From NCBI RefSeq assembly GCF_001995215.1, contig NZ_MUXN01000008.1, forward strand, positions 76,880 to 140,879: a stretch of DNA of 64,000 nucleotides, in the 5' to 3' direction. Origin of the DNA: Amycolatopsis azurea DSM 43854 (GTDB lineage Bacteria > Actinomycetota > Actinomycetes > Mycobacteriales > Pseudonocardiaceae). Positions 16,109 to 26,697 of this stretch are shown here, one piece after another. The translations under genes and the position numbers were made by a program. A model generated the notes under the pieces. It ran no database searches. It worked only from the letters and a program-made list of their open reading frames with translations, and was not told the DNA's origin. Position 1 is the stretch's first letter. Each line of letters starts with the position of its first letter.

Positions 16109-16552
16109 TCAGTTACCCCCGAACAGCGTCTCGACGGTGCGCTTCATCATGAAGAAGGCACCGGGAATCATCACCACGACCCAGATGGCCAGGATGGTCC
16201 AGAGCATCGGCTTCTGGAACTTCGGTCCCTTCTCCCAGAAGTCGACCAGCATGACCCGGATGCCGTTGAGCGCGTGGAACAGCACCGCGCCGACGAGGCC
16301 GACCTCGAGGAGGTTGACCAGCGGGGTCTTGTAGGTCTCGATGACCTCGTTGTACGTGTCGGGCGACACGCGCACGAGCGCGGTGTCGAGCACGTGCACG
16401 AAGAGAAAGAAGAATGTCAGCACGCCGGTGATGCGGTGCAGCACCCAGGACCACATACCGGGGTCGCCCCGGTAGAAGGTCCCTTGCCGGCGTGAGGCAC
16501 CCGCCCGATCGCTCGCGGCCGCCTCGGTGGCGGTGCTAGCCGTGGTGGACAT
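16109..16552 (-). CDS. sdhC: Succinate dehydrogenase cytochrome b556 subunit
   Basis: A 147-residue membrane subunit of complex II. An Ala/Thr-rich N-terminus is followed by TFYRGDPGMWSWVLHRITGV, the usual entry into the first of three helices (about residues 38-60, 83-103 and 117-138). The motif LFHALNGIRVM in the second helix provides the likely heme-ligating His. First gene of the sdhCDAB operon; its promoter must lie in the region to the right of 16552. Confidence 0.95.
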   Translation of the reverse strand: MSTTASTATEAAASDRAGASRRQGTFYRGDPGMWSWVLHRITGVLTFFFLFVHVLDTALVRVSPDTYNEVIETYKTPLVNLLEVGLVGAVLFHALNGIRVMLVDFWEKGPKFQKPMLWTILAIWVVVMIPGAFFMMKRTVETLFGGN

Positions 16553-17098
16553 CGGTGAACGGCCTCCAACGTCATGGCTTGGGCCCGCTGACCGCTGGTT
16601 TCCGCGCCTGCGCCGGGTCGTCCACCTGGGGACGGCTCCGGCGACGGTGCCGAGATCATGGTCATCGAGCGTGGATGAAAAGGATGCTAGACCCGCACCT
16701 CACGGTGGGCTCACCTCCGGGTTCCTCTGTGTGATGGACCAGACATCGAGGGCCCCGCACGATCGGGTGACGCGGGCCGGTAACTCACCGGTTCGTCCAC
16801 TGTGGACGCCCCGATCGCCCCCGGGCCGCGCATCGGAGTGCTCTGAACAGTGCGTGACGATCACGCGGCACCCACGAGGTCAGAGGGCCGGGCACGGCCT
16901 GCGATTACTCCATTGCGATCACTGTGAGTACTCCATTCGTCGCGCTTACGACTCATGAGTAAACGTTTGTGTTACGTAGCGTGCCTTTCCTATGGCAGCA
17001 AAGCGGCCGTTAGGTACCGTCTCTCGGTCGAACCCGGCAGCGTCGCCGGGTCGCTTTCTTCGGACCATCCGCTGGATCAGCGGGGAGGGAGACACACG
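16553..17098. other. Intergenic region between sdhC and the BMP lipoprotein gene
   Basis: 546 bp without a convincing gene. It separates two divergent operons and should hold both promoters. Visible elements are a 10-bp palindrome ACTCATGAGT at 16951-16960, a direct repeat of ACTCCATT at about 16909 and 16930, and the strong GGAGG at 17084-17088 that serves the next gene. Confidence 0.5.
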
Positions 17099-18247
17099 TT
17101 GCGTCGCATGCGTGGAACCGCGCTGGCCGCCGCCGCCATGGCCGGTGCACTGGTACTTGCCGGGTGCGCGAAGGATTCGGGTGCGGGGAACAACAACAAC
17201 GCGAGCTCTGGGGACCAGTCCGCCAGCTGCGTGACGGCGCCCAAGCCGCCCGCCGCTGCAGCCGCCTCCACCAGCTCCGCGCAGACCGGTGAGAAGGTCG
17301 ACGGCAGCAAGCTGAAGGTCGCGCTGGCCTTCGACGTCGGCGGCCGTGGCGACGCGTCGTTCAACGACTCCGCCGCCGCCGGTACCGACAAGGCCAAGAG
17401 CGAGCTCGGCGTCACCGCGGTCACCGAAAGCACCGCCGCCGCGACCGAGGACGAGGCCGCCAAGTCGCAGCGTCTCGACCAGCTCGCGTCGCAGGGCTTC
17501 AGCCCGGTCATCGCGGTCGGCTTCGCCTACGCCAAGGCCGTCGGCGCCATCGCGCCGAAGTACCCGAACACCCAGTTCGCGATCGTCGACGACGACTCCG
17601 TCAAGGCGCCGAACGTCACCCCGCTGGTCTTCGCCGAGGAGCAGGGCTCCTTCCTGGCCGGTGTCGCCGCCGCCTACAAGTCGAAGAAGTGCCACGTCGG
17701 CTTCGTCGGTGGCGTGAACACGCCGCTGATCCAGAAGTTCGAGGCCGGCTTCCTGCAGGGTGTGAAGGCCGCTTCGTCCAAGGCCAAGATCGAGGACGAG
17801 TACCTCACCCCGGCCGGTGACTTCTCCGGGTTCCAGGACCCGGCGAAGGGCAACGTGAAGGCCGCCGCCCAGATCGCCAAGGGCGCGGACGTCGTCTACC
17901 ACGCCGCCGGCGCCTCCGGTAAGGGCGTTTTCGAGGCCGCGAAGACGAACAACGCGCTCGCCATCGGCGTCGACTCCGACCAGTACAACCAGAAGACGGT
18001 CGAGGCGTCGAAGGACGTCATCATCACCTCGATGCTCAAGCGCGTCGACGTGGCGGTGTTCGACTACCTGCGCGCGCTGGCCAAGGGTGACCTGACGTCG
18101 CTGCCGAAGCGCTTCGACCTCAAGGTCGACGGCGTCGGCTACGCCACCTCCGGTGGCAAGATCGACGACATCAAGGACGTCCTCGACGGCTACAAGGCGC
18201 AGATCGTCTCCGGGGCGATCACCGTCTCGGACAAGCCGCAGAAGTAA
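17099..18247 (+). CDS. BMP-family nucleoside ABC transporter substrate-binding lipoprotein
   Basis: A 382-residue lipoprotein that captures nucleosides outside the membrane (BMP/PnrA family). The signal peptide ends in the lipobox LVLAGC, followed by a Ser/Ala-rich linker. The mature domain shows ALAFDVGGRGDASFNDSA and the later motif CHVGFVGGVNTPLIQKFEAGFLQG (broken here only by the family loop). The start is taken as TTG at 17099 because a GGAGG box lies 10 nt before it; ATG at 17108 is the alternative. It is followed by an attenuator-like hairpin and then by ATPase, two permeases, cdd and deoA, which fixes its substrate class. Confidence 0.93.
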   Translation: MRRMRGTALAAAAMAGALVLAGCAKDSGAGNNNNASSGDQSASCVTAPKPPAAAAASTSSAQTGEKVDGSKLKVALAFDVGGRGDASFNDSAAAGTDKAKSELGVTAVTESTAAATEDEAAKSQRLDQLASQGFSPVIAVGFAYAKAVGAIAPKYPNTQFAIVDDDSVKAPNVTPLVFAEEQGSFLAGVAAAYKSKKCHVGFVGGVNTPLIQKFEAGFLQGVKAASSKAKIEDEYLTPAGDFSGFQDPAKGNVKAAAQIAKGADVVYHAAGASGKGVFEAAKTNNALAIGVDSDQYNQKTVEASKDVIITSMLKRVDVAVFDYLRALAKGDLTSLPKRFDLKVDGVGYATSGGKIDDIKDVLDGYKAQIVSGAITVSDKPQK

Positions 18248-18263
18248 GCTCCACCAGGTAGCA

Positions 18264-18292
18264 GGGCTCGGAAGGACGACCCTTCCGAGCCC
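18264..18292 (+). terminator. Intra-operon hairpin between binding protein and ATPase genes
   Basis: Perfect 12-bp arms, GGGCTCGGAAGG (18264-18275) and its complement (18281-18292), with a 5-nt loop and no T-tract. It is well placed to act as a partial terminator or 3' stabiliser, giving more binding protein than the downstream membrane components. Confidence 0.7.
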
Positions 18293-18325
18293 TCACCTGT
18301 TTACCCAGAACTGGATGGCTTTTTC

Positions 18326-19902
<1,577 letters not shown>

Positions 19903-19906
<4 letters not shown>

Positions 19907-20991
19907 GTTCTTGGCGTACGAGGCTGCTACCGCCTCTGCTCGCGATCGTTTTCGCGGTCATCCTGACCGCCATCGCGCTGATCATCTCGGGCGCGGACCC
20001 GCTCCAGGCCTACGGCACGATGATCGGCCAGCTCTTCAAGGGCTCGACCGCCGTCGACACGGTGAACCTCGCGACGGTCTACTACCTGTCCGGGCTCGCG
20101 GTCGCCATCGGCTTCCAGATGAACCTCTTCAACATCGGCGTCGAGGGCCAGTACCGGTTCGCCGCCATCGTCACCGCCATCATCGGCGGGGCGCTGCAGC
20201 TGCCGCCGGTGATCCACGTGCTCGCGATCCTGGTCGTCGCCGTCGCCAGCGGCATGCTCTACGCGGCGATCCCCGCGGTGCTGAAGGTGACCCGAGGCGT
20301 TTCCGAGGTCATCTCGACGATCATGCTGAACGCGATCGTCGGCGGCATCGTGGCGTTCCTGGTCAACGCCGACCAGTTCGGCGTGCAGACCGGCAACAAC
20401 ATCGCCACCCGCGAGATCGCCGAAACCGGCCGGATCCCCGGTATCCCGATCGGTTCGGGTGAGCTGTTCGGCTTCGTGATCATCGCGGCGCTGATCGGCG
20501 CGGCCTACTGGTTCATGCTCAACCGGACCCGGTTCGGGTTCGAGCTGAAGGCGTCCGGCGAATCGACGACGGCGGCCGCGGCCGGCGGGGTCAACGCCAA
20601 GAAGATGACGCTGATCGCGATGCTGCTCTCCGGTGGTGTCGCCGGTCTGATCGCGATGCCGGAACTGCTCGGCCGCGACTTCACCTACGGCATCACCTCG
20701 ACCCAGATGTACGGCTTCACGGGCATCGCCGTCGCGCTGCTCGGCCGCAACCACCCGGCCGGGATCGCGCTGGGCGCCCTGCTGTGGGCGTTCCTCGACC
20801 GGTCCGCGGTGTCGCTGGAGCAGATCAACGTGTCCAAAGAGATCGCCACGATCATGCAGGGTGTGATCGTGCTGTCGGTCGTCATCGCGTACGAGATCGT
20901 GCGCCGCGCGGACCTGGCCGCCGAACAGCGTCGCGTGGGTCGCGCGCTGGCGGGCAAGGGTTCCAGCGTGTCCGAGGGAGGTGCGGTGTGA
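19903..20991 (+). CDS. Nucleoside ABC transporter permease 1
   Basis: A 362-residue integral membrane permease of the BPD_transp_2 family (YufP/NupP-like). About eight to ten hydrophobic segments are visible. The family motif FNIGVEGQYRFAAI lies at about residues 74-87 and the cytoplasmic coupling region near NRTRFGFELKASGEST at about 206-221. The GTG start overlaps the ATPase stop (GTGA), and its own stop overlaps the next start in the same way, so the membrane parts are translationally coupled. Confidence 0.95.
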
Positions 20992-22262
20992 CCACCGCGG
21001 ACGTTCTTTCGCCCAACACGGGCGGGACCACCATGCCGGTGAAGCCGCCGAAGCGGCGTATCCCCGGCTGGCTCAAGGGCGCCATCTGGGGGCTGCTGGC
21101 GGTCGGCGTGCTCGCGATCGCGTCGTACGCCACCGGCGTCAACACGCTGACCTCGACCAACACCGCGCACACCGCGTTGCGGCTGGCGCTGCCGATCCTG
21201 CTGTGCGCGCTCGGCGGGCTGTGGGCCGAACGCGCGGGCGTGATCAACATCGGCCTCGAAGGCATGATGATCCTCGGCACCTGGGGCGCCGCGTGGGGCG
21301 CGTACCACGGCGGGGTCTGGGCCGGGCTGATCTCGGCGGTCGTGTTCGGCGCGCTCGGCGGTCTGCTGCACGCCGTCGCGACGGTGACCTTCAACGTCAA
21401 CCACATCGTCTCCGGTGTGGCGATCAACCTGCTGGGTCTCGGTGTCGCGAAGTACCTGGCGAACCTGGTGTTCACCCCGCTTTCGGGGAACCCGCGCCAG
21501 TCGCCGCCGGTCCCGAAGTTCGACACCTATTCGGCGACGTTCCTCTCGGACTGGTTGTCGGACCTGGAAAAGATGCAGCGCGTCTTCATCTCCGACCTCG
21601 CCGGCATCCTCAACGGCCTGGTCACCGAGGTCGCGCCGCTGACGATGATCGCGATCGCGCTGGTCCCGATCAGCTACCTGGTGCTGTGGCGCACGCGGTT
21701 CGGCCTGCGGCTGCGGTCCTGCGGTGAGAACCCGGTCGCGGCCGAGTCCCTCGGCGTGAACGTCTACCTGCACAAGTACGTCGCCATGATCATCTCCGGC
21801 GGGCTCGCCGGGATGGGTGGCGCGTCGCTCGTGCTGCTCGCCGGCGGCGCGGACTACCTGGAGAACCAGACCAACAACCGCGGGTACATCGGCCTCGCGG
21901 CGATGATCTTCGGCAACTGGCGGCCGGGTGGCCTGCTCGGCGGCGCCGCGCTGTTCGGGTACGCGGACGGTCTCCAGCTCGCCGGTGGCGGTACCGCGGT
22001 GCTCGCGCTGCTGTACGGCGCGGTGATCCTGCTGGCCGTGATCGTGGCCGTGCAGCTGTTCCGCCGTCAGTGGATCGCGGCCGCCCTCGGTGTCTTCGGC
22101 GCGGCTCTGCTCTACGCGATCTACTGGACCAACGACGACCTGCCCAGCGACCTCATCCCGTACACGGCGCACTTCGTGACGCTGATCGTGCTGGCGGTGG
22201 CTTCGCAGCGACTGCGGCCGCCCAAGGCCGATGGCGCGCTGTACCGGCGAGGTGAGGACTGA
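20988..22262 (+). CDS. Nucleoside ABC transporter permease 2
   Basis: A 424-residue permease, partner of the preceding gene (YufQ/NupQ-like). Motifs include INIGLEGMMILGTWGAAWG and RTRFGLRLRSCGENPVAAESLGV, the equivalents of the sites in permease 1. A C-terminal pair of extra helices (about residues 350-410) makes it longer than most relatives. The GTG start at 20988 overlaps the previous stop. The stop is 1 bp before the cytidine deaminase start. Confidence 0.95.
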   Translation: MTTADVLSPNTGGTTMPVKPPKRRIPGWLKGAIWGLLAVGVLAIASYATGVNTLTSTNTAHTALRLALPILLCALGGLWAERAGVINIGLEGMMILGTWGAAWGAYHGGVWAGLISAVVFGALGGLLHAVATVTFNVNHIVSGVAINLLGLGVAKYLANLVFTPLSGNPRQSPPVPKFDTYSATFLSDWLSDLEKMQRVFISDLAGILNGLVTEVAPLTMIAIALVPISYLVLWRTRFGLRLRSCGENPVAAESLGVNVYLHKYVAMIISGGLAGMGGASLVLLAGGADYLENQTNNRGYIGLAAMIFGNWRPGGLLGGAALFGYADGLQLAGGGTAVLALLYGAVILLAVIVAVQLFRRQWIAAALGVFGAALLYAIYWTNDDLPSDLIPYTAHFVTLIVLAVASQRLRPPKADGALYRRGED

Positions 22263-22263
22263 C

Positions 22264-22653
22264 ATGGCTGAGTACGACTGGGAATCTCTGCGGGCTCAAG
22301 CCGTCGAAGCGGCGAAGTCGGCGTACGCGCCCTACTCGGGTCTGCACGTCGGTGTCGCGGCCGTGGTGGACGACGGCAGGATCGTCGTCGGCTGCAACGT
22401 CGAAAACGCTTCGTACGGCTTGGGAATGTGCGCGGAATGCACGATGGCGGGCCAGCTGCGGCTGACCGGCGGCGGCAAGCTCGTCGCCGTCGCGTGCCGC
22501 AGCGGCTCCGGTGATTTGCTGATGCCGTGCGGGCGCTGCCGTCAGATCCTGTTCGAGCACGGCGGTTCCGACTGCCTGGTGGACACCCCGAGCGGCATCC
22601 TGCCGATGTCGTCGGTGCTGCCGGACGCCTTCGGCCCGGACGATCTGCCATGA
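22264..22653 (+). CDS. cdd: Cytidine deaminase
   Basis: A 129-residue homotetrameric-type zinc enzyme converting cytidine and deoxycytidine to uridine and deoxyuridine. Zinc and catalytic residues are C56-A-E58 in GMCAECT, and C89 and C92 in MPCGRCRQ; the substrate-binding segment is VENASYG. Length is that of the short T-CDA class. The ATG at 22264 follows the permease stop directly. The last codons overlap the deoA start by 4 bp (ATGA), so cdd and deoA are coupled. Confidence 0.97.
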   Translation: MAEYDWESLRAQAVEAAKSAYAPYSGLHVGVAAVVDDGRIVVGCNVENASYGLGMCAECTMAGQLRLTGGGKLVAVACRSGSGDLLMPCGRCRQILFEHGGSDCLVDTPSGILPMSSVLPDAFGPDDLP

Positions 22654-23930
22654 GCGCGTTCGCCGCCGTCGACGTCATCCGCGCGAAGCGGGACGGTGGA
22701 CGGCTGTCCGACGAGCAGATCGACTGGACGATCGACGCGTACACGCGCGGCGACCTCGCCGAGGAACAGATGGCCGCGCTCGCGATGGCCATCTTCCTGC
22801 GGGGGATGGATTCCGGCGAGATCGCGCGGTGGACCGGCGCGATGATCGAATCGGGGGAGCGGCTGGACCTGAAGGTCAGCCGTCCGACCATCGACAAGCA
22901 TTCGACGGGCGGGGTCGGCGACAAGATCACGCTGCCGCTGGCGCCGCTCGTCGCGGCCTGCGGCGCTGCCGTGCCGCAGCTGTCCGGGCGCGGGCTCGGG
23001 CACACCGGCGGGACGCTGGACAAACTGGAGTCGATCCCGGGCTGGCGCGCCGCGCTGTCGACGTCGGAGATCATCCGGCAGCTCGACGACGTCGGCGCGG
23101 TGGTCTGCGCGGCCACTGAAGGATTGGCTCCGGCGGACAAGAAGCTGTACGCGCTGCGCGATGTGACGTCCACGGTGGAGTCGATCCCGCTGATCGCGAG
23201 TTCGATCATGAGCAAGAAGATCGCCGAGGGTTCGGCCGGGCTGGTCCTCGACGTGAAGACCGGTTCGGGCGCGTTCATGAAGACGCTGCCGCAGGCGCGA
23301 GAGCTCGCGCGGACCCTGGTGGAGATCGGGACCGCGCACGGCGTCGCGACGACGGCGCTGATCACGGACATGAACGTGCCGCTCGGGAACGCCGTCGGCA
23401 ACGCGATCGAGGTCGCGGAGTCGGTCGAGGTGCTGCGCGGCGGCGGTCCGGCGGACGTCGTCGAGCTGACCGTGGCTTTGGCGCGGGAGATGCTGGCGCT
23501 GGCCGGGCTGTCCGATGTGGACCCGGCTTCGGTGCTCGCGTCCGGCAAGGCTTACGAGACCTGGTGCCGGATGATCGCCGCACAGGGCGGGGATCCCGAA
23601 GCCGCTCTGCCGCGGCCTAAGCACGTCCACATCGTCTCGGCGCCGTCGTCTGGTGTCTTGGCTTCGCTGGACGCGTATTCGGTCGGGGTCGCCGCTTGGC
23701 GGCTCGGGGCCGGGCGGGCGCGCAAGGAGGATCCGGTGCAGGCCGCTGCCGGCGTGCTGTGCCTGGCGAAGCCGGGCGACCCGGTGTCGGCCGGGCAGCC
23801 GCTGCTGGAGCTGCACACGGACACTCCGGACGCCGTCCCTTCGGCTCTCGCTGCGCTCGAAGGCGCCTACGCTGTCGGCTCCTCGGCGCCGGACTCCGCT
23901 CCGCTCGTCCTGGAGACCGTGCGCGGCTGA
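22650..23930 (+). CDS. deoA: Thymidine phosphorylase
   Basis: A 426-residue pyrimidine nucleoside phosphorylase splitting thymidine or deoxyuridine and phosphate into base and 2-deoxyribose-1-phosphate. The signature region SGRGLGHTGGTLDKLE and the phosphate loop KHSTGGVGDK (residues 83-92) are intact, as is KTGSGAFMKTL. The ATG at 22650 lies within the cdd end. It is the last gene of the transporter-cdd-deoA operon, as in mycobacteria and Streptomyces. The stop is followed within a few bases by repeat family A. Confidence 0.97.
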   Translation: MSAFAAVDVIRAKRDGGRLSDEQIDWTIDAYTRGDLAEEQMAALAMAIFLRGMDSGEIARWTGAMIESGERLDLKVSRPTIDKHSTGGVGDKITLPLAPLVAACGAAVPQLSGRGLGHTGGTLDKLESIPGWRAALSTSEIIRQLDDVGAVVCAATEGLAPADKKLYALRDVTSTVESIPLIASSIMSKKIAEGSAGLVLDVKTGSGAFMKTLPQARELARTLVEIGTAHGVATTALITDMNVPLGNAVGNAIEVAESVEVLRGGGPADVVELTVALAREMLALAGLSDVDPASVLASGKAYETWCRMIAAQGGDPEAALPRPKHVHIVSAPSSGVLASLDAYSVGVAAWRLGAGRARKEDPVQAAAGVLCLAKPGDPVSAGQPLLELHTDTPDAVPSALAALEGAYAVGSSAPDSAPLVLETVRG

Positions 23931-23934
23931 CCTG

Positions 23935-24067
23935 CGTTTAGCGGGCTAAACGCGATCCGGTGGTCGCCCGCGTTTCGTCCTCTGGATGCGGTACTTGCGC
24001 GTGCATCTACCGCATCCGGAGGACGAAACGCAGGGGGTGGGCGGATCGCGATTAGGGGGCTAAACGC
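23935..24067. repeat. Palindrome family A copies in opposite orientation around a family B hairpin
   Basis: Core at 23935-23954 is inverted relative to the others (ACCTGC on the left, GATCCGG on the right). A second core at 24048-24067 has the normal orientation. Between them, at 23971-24031, lies a family B hairpin with 24-bp arms differing at one position. The block begins 4 bp after the deoA stop codon. Confidence 0.85.
23971..24031. repeat. Hairpin family B, copy 1
   Basis: Left arm 23971-23994 begins GCGTTTCGTCCTCTGGATGC; right arm 24008-24031 is its complement with one mismatch. The loop is 13 nt. Copies 2 and 3 at 24165-24227 and 58451-58515 share TCGTCCTCT and the GCGG(T)AGT inner end, but the middle bases differ in a compensated way, so the pairing is kept. 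Confidence 0.85.
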
Positions 24068-24097
24068 AGGTCGGCGCGGGGGAGTCTGGACGGGGAA

Positions 24098-24148
24098 GCG
24101 TGAAGGCCCCCTTCCCTCGGCTCAGCCGAGGGAAGGGGGCCTTCACGC
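24098..24148. repeat. Palindrome family C, copy 3 (terminator-like)
   Basis: 25-bp perfect arms (24098-24122, 24124-24148) around a central C, identical to the two copies near 12 and 13 kb except for the outermost base pair. It can terminate transcription from deoA and from the converging coiled-coil gene. Confidence 0.9.
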
Positions 24149-24164
24149 GCTATAGGAGAGAGTC

Positions 24165-24227
24165 GCGTGTAGTCCTCTGGTTGCGGAAGTGCGTAGTGCG
24201 AACTACCGCAACCAGAGGACGAAACGC
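24165..24227. repeat. Hairpin family B, copy 2
   Basis: 26-bp arms (24165-24190 and 24202-24227) with three mismatches near the outer and inner ends; inner sequence CCTCTGGTTGCGG pairs with CCGCAACCAGAGG. It ends 15 bp before the stop of the coiled-coil gene on the minus strand. Confidence 0.8.
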
Positions 24228-24242
24228 GGGAGGGGGAGAGCG

Positions 24243-25331
24243 TCAGTCGGTGGTCTCGTCGGTGCCGTCGGCCTTGGCCTTGGCGTCGGCCGCCTTGGGG
24301 GCGCGGCCGTTGCGCGAGCTGCGACGCGGCTGACGCGGGGCGGGCGGCGGCGGGGCGATCTGCTGCACGGCCGGGCCACCGCCGAGCATCAGCTCCGCGA
24401 AGGTCGCCATGGCCTCGTCCAGCTGACCGCCGATGCGGCGGACGGACTCGTCGTTGCTCTTGCGCACCAGCGTGTCGACCGAGTCGGTGTCCGGCTGCTT
24501 CTGCAGCGTGCTCTCGACCTTCGACAGGCCGCTGCGGATCGAGCCGTCGAGGTCGCCGAGACGCCCGGTGAAGCCGTCCTCGACCTTGTCGAGCCGCTCC
24601 GCCAGGTCGTCCAGCCGCGAGGTGACCTTCTCGAGGCGGTCGCCGAGGCCGTCGAGGCGCTCCGAGGCGTCGATCATCTCGCCGGTCTCGGTCAGCGCGG
24701 TCTTCAGCGCTTCGGTGTTCGCGGTGAGGCTGTCCTTGGTGGCCTTGTCGAGGTTCTCGACGCGCGTGCGCAGCTCGCGGTCGACGGTGTCGACGCGGTC
24801 GCGCAGGGTCGACTCGGCCTGCTCGACGCGCTCGCGCACCGGGCCGATCACCGACTGCGGCAGCGAGTCGGTCTTCACGTCCTGCTTGTCGAGGTGCGCG
24901 CCGAGCTCGTCGAGACGACGGTGGATGTTCTGCAGCTTGTCCTCGAGCCCGTCCATCCGGCCCCCGACGCCTTCGAGACGCGCGGCCATGCCGTCGAGGC
25001 GGCCGTCGAGCTGGGCGAACGGCTTGGCCAGCTTGTCGACGATGCTTTCCACGGCGCGGGTCAGCGCGGCGATCGCGGTGTCCTGCGCTTCGAGCCGCGA
25101 CATGGTCTCGTCGAGCCGCTCGGCGAGCACGCTGGTCTCGGTGCGGTCGGGCATCTCCGAGAGGCGCTTGCGGACCGCGCCGAGCGAGTCGACCGGCGCC
25201 AGACGTGCGTAGATGTCGTCGAGCGCGTCGAAGATCTGCTGCTGTTCGCTCTCACGCACTTCGGCCGCGCGCACCAGCATGTTGCGCATCCGGTCGAAGG
25301 ACGGGGCTGCAATGTGGTTGTCAGTGGTCAC
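24243..25331 (-). CDS. Long coiled-coil protein with apolipoprotein-like repeats
   Basis: A 362-residue soluble protein, almost entirely alpha-helical by composition from about residue 45 to 295. Repeating blocks such as RLDGMAARLEGVGGRMDGLEDKL-type units of 7 and 11 residues with regular Leu spacing indicate an extended amphipathic coiled coil. The C-terminal ~60 residues are a Pro/Arg/Lys-rich, likely disordered tail (APPPPAPRQPRRSSRNGRAPK...). No signal peptide is seen. I do not recognise a named family; phasin-like or cytoskeletal roles are only possibilities. It stands alone between deoA and add. Confidence 0.8.
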   Translation of the reverse strand: MTTDNHIAAPSFDRMRNMLVRAAEVRESEQQQIFDALDDIYARLAPVDSLGAVRKRLSEMPDRTETSVLAERLDETMSRLEAQDTAIAALTRAVESIVDKLAKPFAQLDGRLDGMAARLEGVGGRMDGLEDKLQNIHRRLDELGAHLDKQDVKTDSLPQSVIGPVRERVEQAESTLRDRVDTVDRELRTRVENLDKATKDSLTANTEALKTALTETGEMIDASERLDGLGDRLEKVTSRLDDLAERLDKVEDGFTGRLGDLDGSIRSGLSKVESTLQKQPDTDSVDTLVRKSNDESVRRIGGQLDEAMATFAELMLGGGPAVQQIAPPPPAPRQPRRSSRNGRAPKAADAKAKADGTDETTD

Positions 25332-25540
25332 TGCGGTGTCCTTCGTGGGCGGGGAAATGGGAGGGACGTGCCGTGAAGCTTATCCATTGCGAAATTGCTG
25401 TGCGTATGGCCCCCGGGTATCGGACAATGCCGAGCTCTGCCCTGATGGCCGATTCAGCCGGTGATCCACAAAGCTGAGGGTTAAGTCAAGCATGAGACTT
25501 ACCGCCATGTAGGGGAATGACAGCCTGGTTACCGTTACGT
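25332..25540. other. Intergenic region upstream of add
   Basis: 209 bp between divergent genes. It is notably AT-richer than the surroundings near 25470-25520 (GTTAAGTCAAGCATGAGAC), suggesting the add promoter. No ribosome-binding site precedes the ATG at 25541, so a leaderless transcript is possible. Nothing else is seen. Confidence 0.4.
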
Positions 25541-26641
25541 ATGTCCTCTGAAAGCAGTAGTTCCCGCATCCCGGAGGCGGTACTGGCCCGCGCTCCCAAG
25601 GTCCTCCTGCACGACCATCTGGACGGCGGCCTCCGGCCCGGCACGGTCGCCGAGCTCGCCGAACAGACGGGGTACCAGGCCCTTCCCGCCACCGATCCCG
25701 TCGCACTCGGACGATGGTTCCGCGACGCCGCCGATTCCGGCTCCCTCGTCTCGTACCTTGAGACGTTCGCGCATACCTGCGGCGTGATGCAGACGGAGGA
25801 AGCGCTGGTCAGAGTGGCCGCCGAAGCTGTCGAAGACCTCGCGGCCGACGGCGTCGTCTACGCCGAGGTCCGGTACGCGCCCGAACTCTTCGTCGAACGC
25901 GGACTGTCACTCGATGCGGTGGTCGAGGCCGTTCAGGCCGGGTTCGAGGAAGGTGAACGGAGAGTGGCGGCCGCGGGCGGCCGGATCCGCGTCGGGACGT
26001 TGCTCTGCGCGATGCGCCAGCACGCCAGGGCGCTCGAGATCGCGGGGCTCGCCGTCCGCTACCGCGACGCTGGCGTGGTCGGGTTCGACATCGCCGGACC
26101 GGAAGACGGATTTCCGCCTACCAGAAATCTCGACGCATTCGAGTTTCTGCGGACGAATAATGCGCATTTCACGATTCATGCCGGTGAAGCGTTCGGGCTC
26201 GCGTCGATTTGGGAGGCGATTCAGCATTGCGGTGCGGAGCGCCTCGGCCACGGCGTGCGCATCGTCGACGACATCAAGACCGACAGTGACGGCACGGTCC
26301 ATTTGGGACGGTTGGCCGCCTACGTCCGCGACCGGCGGATCCCGCTGGAGATCTGCCCCACGTCCAATGTCCAGACGGGAGCGGCCCGCTCGATCGGCGA
26401 ACACCCCATCGGCCTGCTCGCCCGGCTGCGCTTCCGGGTCACCGTCAACACCGACAACCGGCTGATGAGCGGCTGCTCCATGACCAGCGAATTCGCCGCC
26501 CTGGCGGAGGCCTTCGGCTTCGGCCTGGCCGATCTCGAGTGGTTCACCATCAATGCGATGAAATCCGCGTTCCTCGATTTCGATCAGCGGCTCGACATCA
26601 TCAACACGGTCATCAAGCCCGGGTACGCGGCCTTGCGTTAG
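25541..26641 (+). CDS. add: Adenosine deaminase
   Basis: A 366-residue zinc enzyme converting adenosine and deoxyadenosine to inosine and deoxyinosine. Zinc ligands H24 and H26 are in LHDHLDGG; the catalytic HAGE motif ([10 protein letters not shown]) and substrate motif GHGVRIVDD follow, and [10 protein letters not shown] with NTDNRLMSG complete the active site. [11 protein letters not shown] is also typical. The start at 25541 ([14 protein letters not shown]) fits the family; an ATG at 25517 would add eight residues. It belongs to the purine branch of the nucleoside module and is adjacent to deoA/cdd as in M. tuberculosis. Confidence 0.96.
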   Translation: MSSESSSSRIPEAVLARAPKVLLHDHLDGGLRPGTVAELAEQTGYQALPATDPVALGRWFRDAADSGSLVSYLETFAHTCGVMQTEEALVRVAAEAVEDLAADGVVYAEVRYAPELFVERGLSLDAVVEAVQAGFEEGERRVAAAGGRIRVGTLLCAMRQHARALEIAGLAVRYRDAGVVGFDIAGPEDGFPPTRNLDAFEFLRTNNAHFTIHAGEAFGLASIWEAIQHCGAERLGHGVRIVDDIKTDSDGTVHLGRLAAYVRDRRIPLEICPTSNVQTGAARSIGEHPIGLLARLRFRVTVNTDNRLMSGCSMTSEFAALAEAFGFGLADLEWFTINAMKSAFLDFDQRLDIINTVIKPGYAALR

Positions 26642-26660
26642 TTAGCACCGGCAACTATCG

Positions 26661-26694
26661 TTCACTATGTAGGAGTGGCATCTCAAATAGTGAA
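26661..26694. promoter_or_regulatory. Inverted repeat upstream of MFS transporter gene
   Basis: TTCACTAT (26661-26668) and ATAGTGAA (26687-26694) form perfect 8-bp arms separated by 18 bp, immediately before the MFS start. This looks like an operator for an unidentified dimeric regulator; no regulator gene is adjacent. Confidence 0.55.
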
Positions 26695-26697
26695 ACG

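Noticed and set aside
16553..17098. tRNA or small gene in the sdhC-BMP gap
   Set aside because: No cloverleaf, CCA end or coding frame with a plausible start was found.
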